NCBI GenBank assembly: GCA_002278985.1
Contig: NCJP01000071.1
Location: forward strand, 1-7,612
Source: Erythrobacter sp. 34-65-8
GTDB taxonomy: Bacteria; Pseudomonadota; Alphaproteobacteria; Sphingomonadales; Sphingomonadaceae
Direction of reading: 5' to 3'
Length of the DNA: 7,612 bases
The notes under the pieces: model-generated
Seen by the model: only the letters and a program-made list of their open reading frames with translations
The model's database searches: none
Told to the model about the DNA's origin: nothing
In this document: positions 1 through 5,601 of the stretch, in pieces
Layout of the letters: the number at the start of each line of letters is the position of its first letter
Numbering within the stretch: the first letter of the stretch is position 1
Position numbers and translations under genes: made by a program

Positions 1-420
1 CGCGACGAGATCGTGCCGATCAACCGCAAGTACGGCATCGAGGAACTGCTCGGAGCCTGCGCCGCCTACCCAGGCGCCAGCAATGCGCGGCGGATCACCT
101 TCGAGTATGTCATGCTCAAGGACAAGAATGACAGCGATGCGCACGCGCATGAACTGGTACGCCTGATCCGGGAGTACGACCTGCCTGCCAAAGTGAACCT
201 GATCCCGTTCAACCCCTGGCCCGGTTCCGCCTATGAATGTTCGACGCCGGAACGGATCCGGCGCTTTTCGGATATTGTCTTCGAGGGCGGGATCAGCGCG
301 CCGGTCCGCACCCCGCGCGGGCGCGATATCGATGCTGCCTGCGGCCAGCTCAAGACCACGGCGGAAAAGAAGAGCCGCGCCGAACGCGACCGCGAGGCGG
401 CAGAAGCAGCAGCCGGGTGA
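1..420 (+). CDS. rlmN: RlmN, dual-specificity rRNA/tRNA adenine-C2 methyltransferase (C-terminal part, 5' end outside window)
   Basis: The frame is open from base 1 and gives the last 139 residues of RlmN, the radical-SAM enzyme that methylates C2 of A2503 in 23S rRNA and of A37 in some tRNAs. Family signatures seen are [20 protein letters not shown], the [10 protein letters not shown] block and PTRGRD-type RTPRGRD followed by AACGQLK. The cysteine of AACGQLK (bases 340-342) corresponds to the conserved C-terminal cysteine that carries the transient methyl/thioether intermediate in the E. coli enzyme, so the catalytic C-terminus is intact. The CxxxCxxC iron-sulfur motif lies upstream of the window. 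After AACGQLK there is a charged and alanine-rich tail of about 20 residues ([19 protein letters not shown]), which is not conserved. A GTG at 13 is internal and not the start. The stop overlaps the next gene by GTGA. Confidence 0.96.
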   Translation, partial: RDEIVPINRKYGIEELLGACAAYPGASNARRITFEYVMLKDKNDSDAHAHELVRLIREYDLPAKVNLIPFNPWPGSAYECSTPERIRRFSDIVFEGGISAPVRTPRGRDIDAACGQLKTTAEKKSRAERDREAAEAAAG

Positions 421-1067
421 ACCCGCTCGTCAGCGCGATCTGCATCGGCCAGCCGCGCCCCTTCCGCGGCGAAGAACAGAGCGCGTTCGCCAAGCAACCG
501 GTCGATGGTCCGGTGACTTTCGGGCCGGAAGGCATCCTTGGCGATGCACAGGCTGACCGCAAGCACCATGGCGGGCCGCATATGGCCGTGCATCTCTACC
601 CGCTTGCCCACCATGCCTTCTGGGAAACCGAACTGGGCGGGCACGAACTGCTGGCCGAACCCGGCGCGTTCGGCAGCAACCTGGCCGTTGACACGATAAC
701 CGAAACCGAGGTGATGCTGGGCGATCGTTTCCGGCTTGGCACTGCTCTGCTGGAAGTGAGCCAGCCACGCCTGCCATGCTGGAAGATCGAGCACCGCTTC
801 GGCTGCAGGGGCATGGTCCGTACGATCATCCGGACCGCCCGCTGCGGCTGGTATTTTCGCGTGATCGAACAGGGCATGGCGCAGGCGGGAGACAGCCTTG
901 AGCGGATCGAAACCGGGTGCACCCCGTGGACAGTTGCCGAAGTGTTTGCCGAGATCGCCAACCCCAAGGCAGGCACCACAGCCTCGCGCCTTGCGGCGAT
1001 GTCCCGGAGTGACGTTCTCTCGCCCAGCTGGCGCGAAGCCGCCCGCGAGAAAGCGGCCGCGCTTTAG
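417..1067 (+). CDS. yiiM: MOSC domain-containing protein, YiiM-like
   Basis: 216 residues with a GTG start, close to the roughly 220 of E. coli YiiM. MOSC domains are related to the C-terminus of Mo-cofactor sulfurases and are thought to carry sulfur or bind the cofactor; E. coli YiiM is linked to Mo-cofactor-dependent detoxification of N-hydroxylated bases. Signatures: [20 protein letters not shown] (residues 39-58, the GDxQxDxxxHGGPxxAV block), YPLAHHAFW (61-69), FGSNLAV (85-91, usually FGENL), and QPRLPCWK (116-123) with the conserved Cys121. GTG at 417 is chosen because homology begins there ([12 protein letters not shown]) and it overlaps the rlmN stop; no good Shine-Dalgarno is seen, so translation is probably coupled to rlmN. 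The same frame is open upstream to an ATG at 237 but that part is not MOSC-like and lies inside rlmN. The physiological substrate in this organism is unknown. Confidence 0.9.
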   Translation: MNPLVSAICIGQPRPFRGEEQSAFAKQPVDGPVTFGPEGILGDAQADRKHHGGPHMAVHLYPLAHHAFWETELGGHELLAEPGAFGSNLAVDTITETEVMLGDRFRLGTALLEVSQPRLPCWKIEHRFGCRGMVRTIIRTARCGWYFRVIEQGMAQAGDSLERIETGCTPWTVAEVFAEIANPKAGTTASRLAAMSRSDVLSPSWREAAREKAAAL

Positions 1068-1194
1068 CAATCCGTCCCGCCAGGGCCACAGCTGGTCCCG
1101 CCCGGCCGACGGCACGCCGTCCGTTCATCAGGCGTTGTGGACCTGCGGCACAGTTCGTTGGTTAGACCCGCAACACACGTTGAGGAGACCTGCG
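1068..1194. other. Intergenic gap with no clear gene
   Basis: This 127-bp gap separates the MOSC gene from the glycine-zipper gene. It holds a small inverted repeat, GACGG CACG CCGTC (1108-1121), with no T-run after it, so it is not a convincing intrinsic terminator. A promoter for the secreted protein probably lies here, since its ribosome binding site is strong and the distance to the gene before it is the largest on the plus strand, but I could not pick out a -35/-10 pair with confidence. Confidence 0.4.
1182..1187 (+). promoter_or_regulatory. Strong Shine-Dalgarno (GAGGAG) for the glycine-zipper gene
   Basis: GAGGAG lies 7 nt before the ATG at 1195 and is the best ribosome binding site on the plus strand of this window. 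It fixes the start at 1195; the frame stays open upstream to about 898 but that stretch lies within and after the MOSC gene and encodes nothing recognisable. Confidence 0.8.
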
Positions 1195-1566
1195 ATGAAG
1201 AAAGCATTTCTGGCAATTGCGGCTGCGGCCCTGGCCGTTCCCACCGCCCCGGCCATGGCTGATCCCCCGCCGTGGGCACCGGCCCACGGCAAGCGCGCGA
1301 AGGACCGCGCCTATGACTCGCGCGGCTATTATGTCGAACCGCGCCGGATCACCCGCAACTCGCGCATCTGGCGCGGTGACGACGGGCGCTATTATTGCCG
1401 CCGCGACAACGGCACCGCCGGCCTGGTGATCGGCGCGGGCGTGGGCGCACTGGCCGGGCATGAGCTGGCCGGGCGCGGAGACAAGACCCTTGGCGCCGTT
1501 CTGGGCGGAGTCGTCGGCGGCCTGCTTGGCCGCGAGATCGACCGGGGCAGCCTGCGCTGCCGCTAA
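1195..1566 (+). CDS. Secreted glycine-zipper 2TM (17 kDa surface antigen-like) protein
   Basis: 123 residues. The N-terminus MKKAFLAIAAAALAVP...AMA is a signal peptide with a likely cut after Ala22 (A-M-A before DPPP). The mature part starts with a tyrosine/arginine-rich stretch (YDSRGYYVEPRR, IWRGDDGRYYC), then Cys68, followed by two glycine-zipper stretches: GLVIGAGVGALAGHELAG (about 76-93) and LGAVLGGVVGGLLGREID (about 99-116). Such GxxxG repeats pack short helices in or against a membrane; relatives are often outer-membrane or periplasmic proteins of unknown or envelope-stabilising role. Cys68 and Cys122 flank the zipper and could form a disulfide. There is no lipobox cysteine after the signal peptide, so it is not a lipoprotein like the rickettsial 17 kDa antigen. 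It seems to be a single-gene unit. Family call is firm; function is not. Confidence 0.88.
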   Translation: MKKAFLAIAAAALAVPTAPAMADPPPWAPAHGKRAKDRAYDSRGYYVEPRRITRNSRIWRGDDGRYYCRRDNGTAGLVIGAGVGALAGHELAGRGDKTLGAVLGGVVGGLLGREIDRGSLRCR

Positions 1567-1598
1567 GGCTGCGCCCACTACCCAACAATTGCATGACG

Positions 1599-1628
1599 CC
1601 GGCGGCGCGGGCTTTCCAACGCCGCCGG
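1599..1628 (+). repeat. 9-bp perfect inverted repeat (hairpin) between genes; possible weak terminator
   Basis: CCGGCGGCG (1599-1607) pairs perfectly with CGCCGCCGG (1620-1628) around a 12-nt loop. It lies 33 bp after the glycine-zipper stop and 19 bp before the SDR start. All nine pairs are G-C, so the hairpin would be stable in RNA. No T-run follows (the next bases are GTTATGC), so it does not fit a canonical intrinsic terminator; it could attenuate read-through or stabilise the 3' end of the upstream message. Confidence 0.5.
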
Positions 1629-1638
1629 GTTATGCTCC

Positions 1639-1642
1639 AAGG
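1639..1642 (+). promoter_or_regulatory. Ribosome binding site (AAGG) for the SDR gene
   Basis: AAGG sits 5 nt before the ATG at 1648, in a purine-rich stretch (AAGGCGGGG). It supports 1648 as the start, which also leaves only four residues before the first beta strand (SVLITGAA), as expected for an SDR. Confidence 0.6.
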
Positions 1643-1647
1643 CGGGG

Positions 1648-2409
1648 ATGCCTCGCCCCTCCGTCCTCATCACCGGCGCCGCGCGACGCCTTGGCGCAAC
1701 CGTGGCCCGGGCGTTTGGCGAATCCGGCTGGCACGTCGTGCTTCACTACGGCAATTCCGCCCGCGAGGCCGAGGCATTGGCTGCCAGCCTGCCGAGCGCC
1801 GAAGCGATCCACTGCGATCTGGCCGACAGCCTGGCATCCTCGCAAATGGTCGAGCGGCTGGCGCTGCGGCTCAATGACTGGCGAGTGCTGGTCAACTGCG
1901 CGGCAATTTTCCGCCCGGACGATGTAACCGCGCTCGACTCGAACACCTATGACCGGTCGATGGCCATCAACGCCAAAACGCCGGTGCGCATGGCGCAGAC
2001 GTTCCTCCGGCTCGCCCGGTCGAAACAGGGGCGCACGGTAATCCAGTTCACCGACCAGAAGCTGGAGAACACCAACCCGGATTTCTTCAGTTATACCCTC
2101 AGCAAACATGCCGTCGCCGGGGCCCTGCCCATGCTCGCCATGGGGGCCGGTTGGCCGGAGGACCGGATATATGGCCTCGCCCCCGGCGCGATCCTCGCCA
2201 GCCATGATCAGACCGAAGAAGAGGTGGAAATATCTCACCGGCTCAATCTGCTGCAGCGCAAGACCGGCGCCGACGAAATCGCCGATGCCTGCCTGTTCCT
2301 GGCGCAAGGTCATCTCGCCAGCGGTGAGACCCTGTTCATCGACAGCGGCCAGCACCTGATGCGCCAGCCACGCGACGTGATCTATCTCGCCCGCGAGCAC
2401 ATGGAATGA
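1648..2409 (+). CDS. SDR family oxidoreductase, pteridine reductase / FolM-like (dihydromonapterin reductase type)
   Basis: 253 residues, a full-length classical SDR. The nucleotide-binding motif is TGAARRLG (9-16), matching the TGxxxRxG form typical of pteridine reductases. HYGNSAREAEAL (33-44) closely resembles the HYHRSAAEANAL segment of PTR1 enzymes that sets NADPH preference. VNCAA (82-86) replaces the usual NNAG. The active site is Tyr149 and Lys153 in YTLSK; the usual catalytic Ser is replaced by Asp136, 13 residues before the Tyr, the same spacing as Asp181/Tyr194 in trypanosomatid PTR1. The C-terminus has FIDSGQHL (about residues 230-237), like the DGGQHL end of FolM-type proteins. 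Such enzymes use NADPH to reduce dihydropterins (7,8-dihydromonapterin to the tetrahydro form in E. coli FolM). Its stop overlaps the cytochrome b start by ATGA, suggesting coupled translation. Assignment to the pterin-reductase branch is from motifs; the exact pterin is inferred. Confidence 0.85.
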   Translation: MPRPSVLITGAARRLGATVARAFGESGWHVVLHYGNSAREAEALAASLPSAEAIHCDLADSLASSQMVERLALRLNDWRVLVNCAAIFRPDDVTALDSNTYDRSMAINAKTPVRMAQTFLRLARSKQGRTVIQFTDQKLENTNPDFFSYTLSKHAVAGALPMLAMGAGWPEDRIYGLAPGAILASHDQTEEEVEISHRLNLLQRKTGADEIADACLFLAQGHLASGETLFIDSGQHLMRQPRDVIYLAREHME

Positions 2410-3068
2410 AGCGCCACCCGCTTTCGACGCGGGTCTGGCACTGGGTCAACCTGCCCTGCCTGGTCGTGCTGTTCATGAGCGGGCTGACCATCTCCAACGC
2501 GCACCGCTATCTCTACTGGGGTGACTGGGGCTTCGCGCCGGAGCAGGCCTGGCTGGCGGTCCCGCGCTTTCCCGGCTGGATGACGATCCCCGCGAACTAC
2601 AACCTGGCCGAAGCGCGTGACTGGCACATCCTGATGGCCTGGCCCTTCGCACTCGGGCTGCTGTTCGTCTGGCTCGCCATGCTCGGCAACCGGCACTTCT
2701 GGCGGCGCCTGCGCACCCGGCGCGACGAATGGTCCCCGGCGGCAGTCTGGCGTGAGGTCAGGGCCCACCTGCGGCTCGATTTCGACCATCCCGGCGGCGG
2801 CTACAACTTCCTCCAGCGGCTGGCTTACGGGCTGGTGCTGGGGGTGATGCTGCCGATGATGGTGTTCACCGGCATGGCGATCAGCCCGGGGATCGAACCG
2901 GCCATGCCGTGGCTGGTCGATGCGCTGGGCGGGCGACAGAGCGCGCGCAGCCTGCACTTCCTGTTCGCCTGGGCACTGATCGCGTTCCTCGTCGTCCACG
3001 TGGTGCTGGTCCTGCTCAACCGGCCGCTGGCCCTGCTGCACGACATGGTGACGGGGGGCAGCCGATGA
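2406..3068 (+). CDS. Membrane cytochrome b (cytochrome b/b6 or b561-like domain), partner of the molybdoenzyme
   Basis: 220 residues with four hydrophobic helices at about 14-32, 74-94, 136-158 and 184-206. Candidate heme ligands sit in or next to these helices: His12 (TRVWHWVN), His74 (RDWHIL), His184 (RSLHFLFAW) and His198 (VVHVVL), which would allow two b-type hemes. This pattern matches the small cytochrome b family used by Ni/Fe-hydrogenases, formate dehydrogenase gamma subunits and related redox modules. It is likely to sit in the inner membrane and pass electrons between the quinone pool and the following exported Mo enzyme. It begins in an ATGA overlap with the SDR gene, lacks a clear Shine-Dalgarno, and ends in an ATGA overlap with the next gene. 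It is distinct from MsrQ, the YedZ-type partner of MsrP. Confidence 0.88.
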   Translation: MKRHPLSTRVWHWVNLPCLVVLFMSGLTISNAHRYLYWGDWGFAPEQAWLAVPRFPGWMTIPANYNLAEARDWHILMAWPFALGLLFVWLAMLGNRHFWRRLRTRRDEWSPAAVWREVRAHLRLDFDHPGGGYNFLQRLAYGLVLGVMLPMMVFTGMAISPGIEPAMPWLVDALGGRQSARSLHFLFAWALIAFLVVHVVLVLLNRPLALLHDMVTGGSR

Positions 3069-3805
3069 GACGCCGCAACGTCCTCGCCGGCCTTGGCGCA
3101 CTTTTCGCGGGCGGATGCGCCAAAGTGGCCGACACCGGAACGGCGCAGTCGCTGTTCGATCTGGCGGAAGGCTGGCACCGCAAGGCGCACCGCCTGCTGG
3201 CCAATCGCGAGGCGCTGGCCCCGGAATACCCGCGCGCGGCGATCTCGCCATACTTCCGTGGCAATGGTTCGCTTACGGTAAGCAGCGATTTCTACCGCGC
3301 GCAGCTCGCCCGCGGTTTCCCCGACTGGCGGCTGGAAGTGCGCGGGCTGGTCGAAAGCCCGCTCAGCCTCTCGCTCGATGATCTGCGCGCCCTGCCCCAG
3401 CGCACCCAGGTGACGCGGCACGATTGCGTGGAAGGCTGGAGCGCGATCGGCGAATGGACCGGGCCGCAGCTTTCGACCCTGCTCGAAATGGCCAGGTTGC
3501 GCGAGGACGCGCAGTTCATCGTGTTCCGCTGCGCTGACCGGCTGGCGAACCGCGACTATTACGAGAGCGTCGACCTGGTCGATGCCTGGCACCCGCAAAC
3601 AATCGTCGCCCACGCATTGAACGGCCAGCCGCTGCCGGAAAAGAACGGCGCGCCCTTGCGGATGCGGATCGAACGCCAGCTCGGCTACAAGCACGCCAAA
3701 TATGTCACCGCGATCGAAGCGGTCGCCAGCCTCGACGGGATCGGTGACGGCAAAGGCGGCTATTGGGAAGACCGCTCCGGCTACCAGTGGTATGCGGGGA
3801 TTTAG
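3065..3805 (+). CDS. Tat-exported molybdopterin-dependent oxidoreductase (sulfite oxidase / MsrP fold)
   Basis: 246 residues. The N-terminus MRRRNVLAGLGALFAGGC combines a twin-arginine motif (R3-R4-N-V-L) with a hydrophobic stretch, so it is probably exported folded by Tat; Cys18 in AGGC is a weak lipobox and may anchor it as a lipoprotein. The sulfite-oxidase Mo-pterin domain starts near residue 85 (DWRLEVRGLVESPLSLSLDDL). RHDCVEGWS (118-126) contains Cys121, the expected molybdenum ligand, followed by GEWTGPQL. Further family blocks are YYESVDLVDAWHPQT (165-179), NGAPLRM (194-200), LGYKHAKYV (206-214) and the end GYQWYAGI. No heme or dimerisation domain is fused, so the membrane cytochrome next door is the likely redox partner. 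ATG at 3065 overlaps the cytochrome stop; a G-run at 3053-3058 may act as ribosome binding site. Substrate is unknown; sulfite or methionine-sulfoxide-like oxyanions are only analogies. Confidence 0.92.
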   Translation: MRRRNVLAGLGALFAGGCAKVADTGTAQSLFDLAEGWHRKAHRLLANREALAPEYPRAAISPYFRGNGSLTVSSDFYRAQLARGFPDWRLEVRGLVESPLSLSLDDLRALPQRTQVTRHDCVEGWSAIGEWTGPQLSTLLEMARLREDAQFIVFRCADRLANRDYYESVDLVDAWHPQTIVAHALNGQPLPEKNGAPLRMRIERQLGYKHAKYVTAIEAVASLDGIGDGKGGYWEDRSGYQWYAGI

Positions 3806-4236
3806 GGATAGAGCCGTGCCATCGTCGCCCAGTCGGCGGCGGCAATCTCCTCCAGCACAGCCAAGTCGATATCGGCCAGCTTGTTTACATAGAGGCAGCT
3901 CGCCCCGGTCGAATGCTTGCCCAGCCGGGCGAGCAATTCGTCGCGGTGCTTGCCGGTCAACGCGTCGCAATAACCGCCCATCAGGTAAAGCGAGAGCCGG
4001 GCCTTGCGCGGGCTGAACCCGATCCGCATCCAGTGCACGTCGCGCCCGCTGGCATAGGTGGTGCGGTATTCGCCATAGCCGATCATGCTCGGCCCCCACA
4101 TTTTCGGAGCTTCGCCGGTTACCCGCCGGAACAGGGCATCGAGCACAAGTGCTTCTGAGCGCCGGCGGTCCGGCTCCACCGCTGCGATGAAGGCCGCCGG
4201 ATCGACATCTGTAATCTGTGTCCTGGCTTCGCTCAT
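3802..4236 (-). CDS. DUF1801 domain-containing protein
   Basis: 144 residues, starting MSEARTQITDVDPAAFIAAV. The body matches DUF1801 (YdhG-like) proteins: DPDRRRSEA-type helix (EPDRRRSEALVLDALF), a PKMWGPSMIGYGEY block, HWMRIGFSPRKARLSLYLM, and a C-terminal VNKLADIDLAVLEEI. The fold is small and alpha/beta; the biochemical role is unknown. The ATG at 4236 is preferred over a TTG at 4284 because AGGGAGA (complement of 4243-4249) lies just upstream and the extra 16 residues are not family-like. Its stop overlaps that of the convergent molybdoenzyme gene by 4 bp. It follows the 348-residue gene by 44 bp and may be co-transcribed with it. Confidence 0.85.
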   Translation of the reverse strand: MSEARTQITDVDPAAFIAAVEPDRRRSEALVLDALFRRVTGEAPKMWGPSMIGYGEYRTTYASGRDVHWMRIGFSPRKARLSLYLMGGYCDALTGKHRDELLARLGKHSTGASCLYVNKLADIDLAVLEEIAAADWATMARLYP

Positions 4237-4242
4237 GGTCGA

Positions 4243-4249
4243 TCTCCCT
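4243..4249 (-). promoter_or_regulatory. Shine-Dalgarno (AGGGAGA) for the DUF1801 gene
   Basis: Read on the minus strand, AGGGAGA stands 6 nt before the ATG at 4236. It decides the start in favour of 4236 rather than the upstream TTG at 4284. Confidence 0.7.
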
Positions 4250-4280
4250 GCGCGCCAGCTTAGCGCACCGGGAAGGTGTT

Positions 4281-5327
4281 TCAATCAACCGCGATGCCCA
4301 GCTTGCGGGCTTCGGCCATCCGTACCTGATTGGCGCGGGCAGTGCGGGCAGCCTCGTGCTCGCCGAACTTGCGCATCTGTGTAAACAGGCTGCGGGCAGC
4401 GGTGCAGCGCGCCGCACCATCCCCGCCTTCTTCCGCTTCGGCCAGCGATCCGACGGCAATCACAAGGGCGGCCAAATCATCGTGCGCCTGAGCGCCCGGA
4501 TCTGCAGAAGCGCGGTCCTCGATCGCCCGGCCTTGTTCCACCGACACTTTGCCGGACACCTGGATCTTCCACTTGAGCCAGGTTGCCAGCTGGTTCTGGT
4601 AATCGGCTTCGGCTGACAGATCGGGCGGGTGGCCAATGCGCTCCGTCACGACATCGGCAGTCCGGCCAAGTTCGGTCAGCCCGGCAAACCCGGCCACCAG
4701 CGCGGGATCCCCGCAATCGAAGCGGGCCAGCCAGGTGTCCGCCTGCTCCTGCCAGTTGGCGGATGGCGGGACCGGCCGGGGCGAGCCTTCCGCCAGCCGC
4801 CCTTCCGCTTCGGCTTCAGACAGCTCCATCAACGCAGCGTCCCCGCAGGTCAGCTCAAAGTTGCCGGAACTGGACAGCACAACCGCGAACTCGCGCGCTC
4901 CGTCGCCAGTCGCAAAAGTCTTGCGGTATTCAGCGGTGGGAAACAACCTTTCACCGGCATGGATCAGGGTCCAGCCTTCCTGCTCCAGTGCTTCGGAGAT
5001 GCCGCTAAGCCAGGGAAAATCTTCCATCCCTTCGAACCCGGCACCCCGCCAGGTGACCGAGGCAAGGCGCATCGACCAGACTGTATAATCCAACGCAGCC
5101 TCGGTGAGCGGATAAGGTGCCTGCTTATCCAGCGCATCCGCGACTGCCTGGTGCTCGGCAGACCTGATCGCTCCGAGACTTGGCTCGCCGATGCCGATGC
5201 CGGGACAAAGCAGCTCGATCTGTTCCGCGTCAGGGATGAAACAGCCCTGCGCCAGGGCCGGTGTCGGCAGCGAAAGTGTCAGCGCCAGCCCCGCCAGCGC
5301 AGATGCTTTAGCGGAAATTGTCCGCAT
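4281..5327 (-). CDS. Secreted/periplasmic protein of unknown function
   Basis: 348 residues that I do not recognise. The N-terminus MRTISAKASALAGLALTLSLPTPALA is a clear signal peptide with a likely cut after Ala26 (A-L-A before QGC). The mature protein has five cysteines (29, 41, 161, 205, 308), no further hydrophobic helix, and is acidic, with a glutamate-rich stretch near 166-180 (MELSEAEAEGRLAEG). The segment about 98-165 looks like an alpha/beta region (GFEGMEDFPWLSGISEALEQ, then EFAVVLSSSGNFELTCGD); 190-348 is probably mostly helical. No enzyme motif is visible. The ATG at 5327 lies inside the end of the complex I subunit gene, overlapping it by 20 bp, and has only a weak ribosome binding site, so translation may be coupled. 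Codon use and GC match its neighbours, so there is no sign of recent transfer. Probably a lineage-specific envelope protein. Confidence 0.8.
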   Translation of the reverse strand: MRTISAKASALAGLALTLSLPTPALAQGCFIPDAEQIELLCPGIGIGEPSLGAIRSAEHQAVADALDKQAPYPLTEAALDYTVWSMRLASVTWRGAGFEGMEDFPWLSGISEALEQEGWTLIHAGERLFPTAEYRKTFATGDGAREFAVVLSSSGNFELTCGDAALMELSEAEAEGRLAEGSPRPVPPSANWQEQADTWLARFDCGDPALVAGFAGLTELGRTADVVTERIGHPPDLSAEADYQNQLATWLKWKIQVSGKVSVEQGRAIEDRASADPGAQAHDDLAALVIAVGSLAEAEEGGDGAARCTAARSLFTQMRKFGEHEAARTARANQVRMAEARKLGIAVD

Positions 5328-5586
5328 AGGCCTGAAGCTTCAACGTCTTCGGCGGGGTGGCATGGACGCGGACAGCAATCCCGTACCGCTCGGCATAGGC
5401 TTTCGCCTCGGCCTTGCTCGGGAAGGTGAGCACGACCTGCGACTGGGTGTCGGCGCTGCCGGTCCAGCCCATCAGCGGATCGGGGCGGCGCGCTTCGGAC
5501 TGCTCGAATTCGAGCACCCACTCCTCGGTGCGGGCCTTGCCGGACTGCATCGCGTTTTTCGGGCGTTGATAAATGCGGGCGCTCAT
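5308..5586 (-). CDS. NDUFS4-like accessory subunit of respiratory complex I (ETC complex I subunit)
   Basis: 92 residues, matching the bacterial counterpart of the mitochondrial 18 kDa subunit NDUFS4. Signatures: ARIYQRPKNAMQSG (3-16), WVLEFEQSEARRPDPLMGWT (23-42), the DTQSQVVLTFPSKAEAKAYA block (46-65), GIAVRV (69-74), and the YADNFR end. This accessory subunit is found in alphaproteobacteria and mitochondria, where it sits on the peripheral arm of NADH:quinone oxidoreductase near the NADH-oxidising module and stabilises it. There is no signal peptide, as expected for a cytoplasmic-side subunit. As is common in alphaproteobacteria, it is not in a nuo operon here. It starts 15 bp after hrpB ends, with no clear Shine-Dalgarno, so it may be translated from a shared message. 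Its 3' end overlaps the next gene. Confidence 0.93.
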   Translation of the reverse strand: MSARIYQRPKNAMQSGKARTEEWVLEFEQSEARRPDPLMGWTGSADTQSQVVLTFPSKAEAKAYAERYGIAVRVHATPPKTLKLQAYADNFR

Positions 5587-5601
5587 GGGCTGCGCTCTAA
5601 A

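Noticed and set aside
237..416. N-terminal extension of the MOSC gene from an ATG at 237
   Set aside because: The extra residues do not resemble MOSC proteins and overlap the conserved RlmN C-terminus; GTG at 417 gives the normal family length.
231..1115. 294-codon open frame on the minus strand opposite rlmN and the MOSC gene
   Set aside because: It lies wholly opposite two recognised genes and has no family-like sequence; long antisense frames are expected in GC-rich DNA.
1108..1121. Short inverted repeat GACGG-CACG-CCGTC as a terminator of the MOSC gene
   Set aside because: Only five pairs and no T-run after it; such repeats occur by chance in GC-rich sequence.
898..1194. N-terminal extension of the glycine-zipper gene
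   Set aside because: The strong GAGGAG site and a signal peptide starting at 1195 decide the start.
2382..3251. 289-codon minus-strand frame opposite the cytochrome b gene
   Set aside because: Low-complexity His/Gln/Pro/Arg-rich translation, typical of the antisense of a membrane-protein gene; the plus-strand gene is clear.
4237..4284. TTG start at 4284 for the DUF1801 gene
   Set aside because: The ATG at 4236 has a good Shine-Dalgarno, and the extra 16 residues are not family-like.
2825..4459. 544-codon open frame on the minus strand across the cytochrome, Mo enzyme and DUF1801 genes
   Set aside because: Its product is rich in Arg/Ala/Pro without domain signatures, and it crosses three well-supported genes in other frames.
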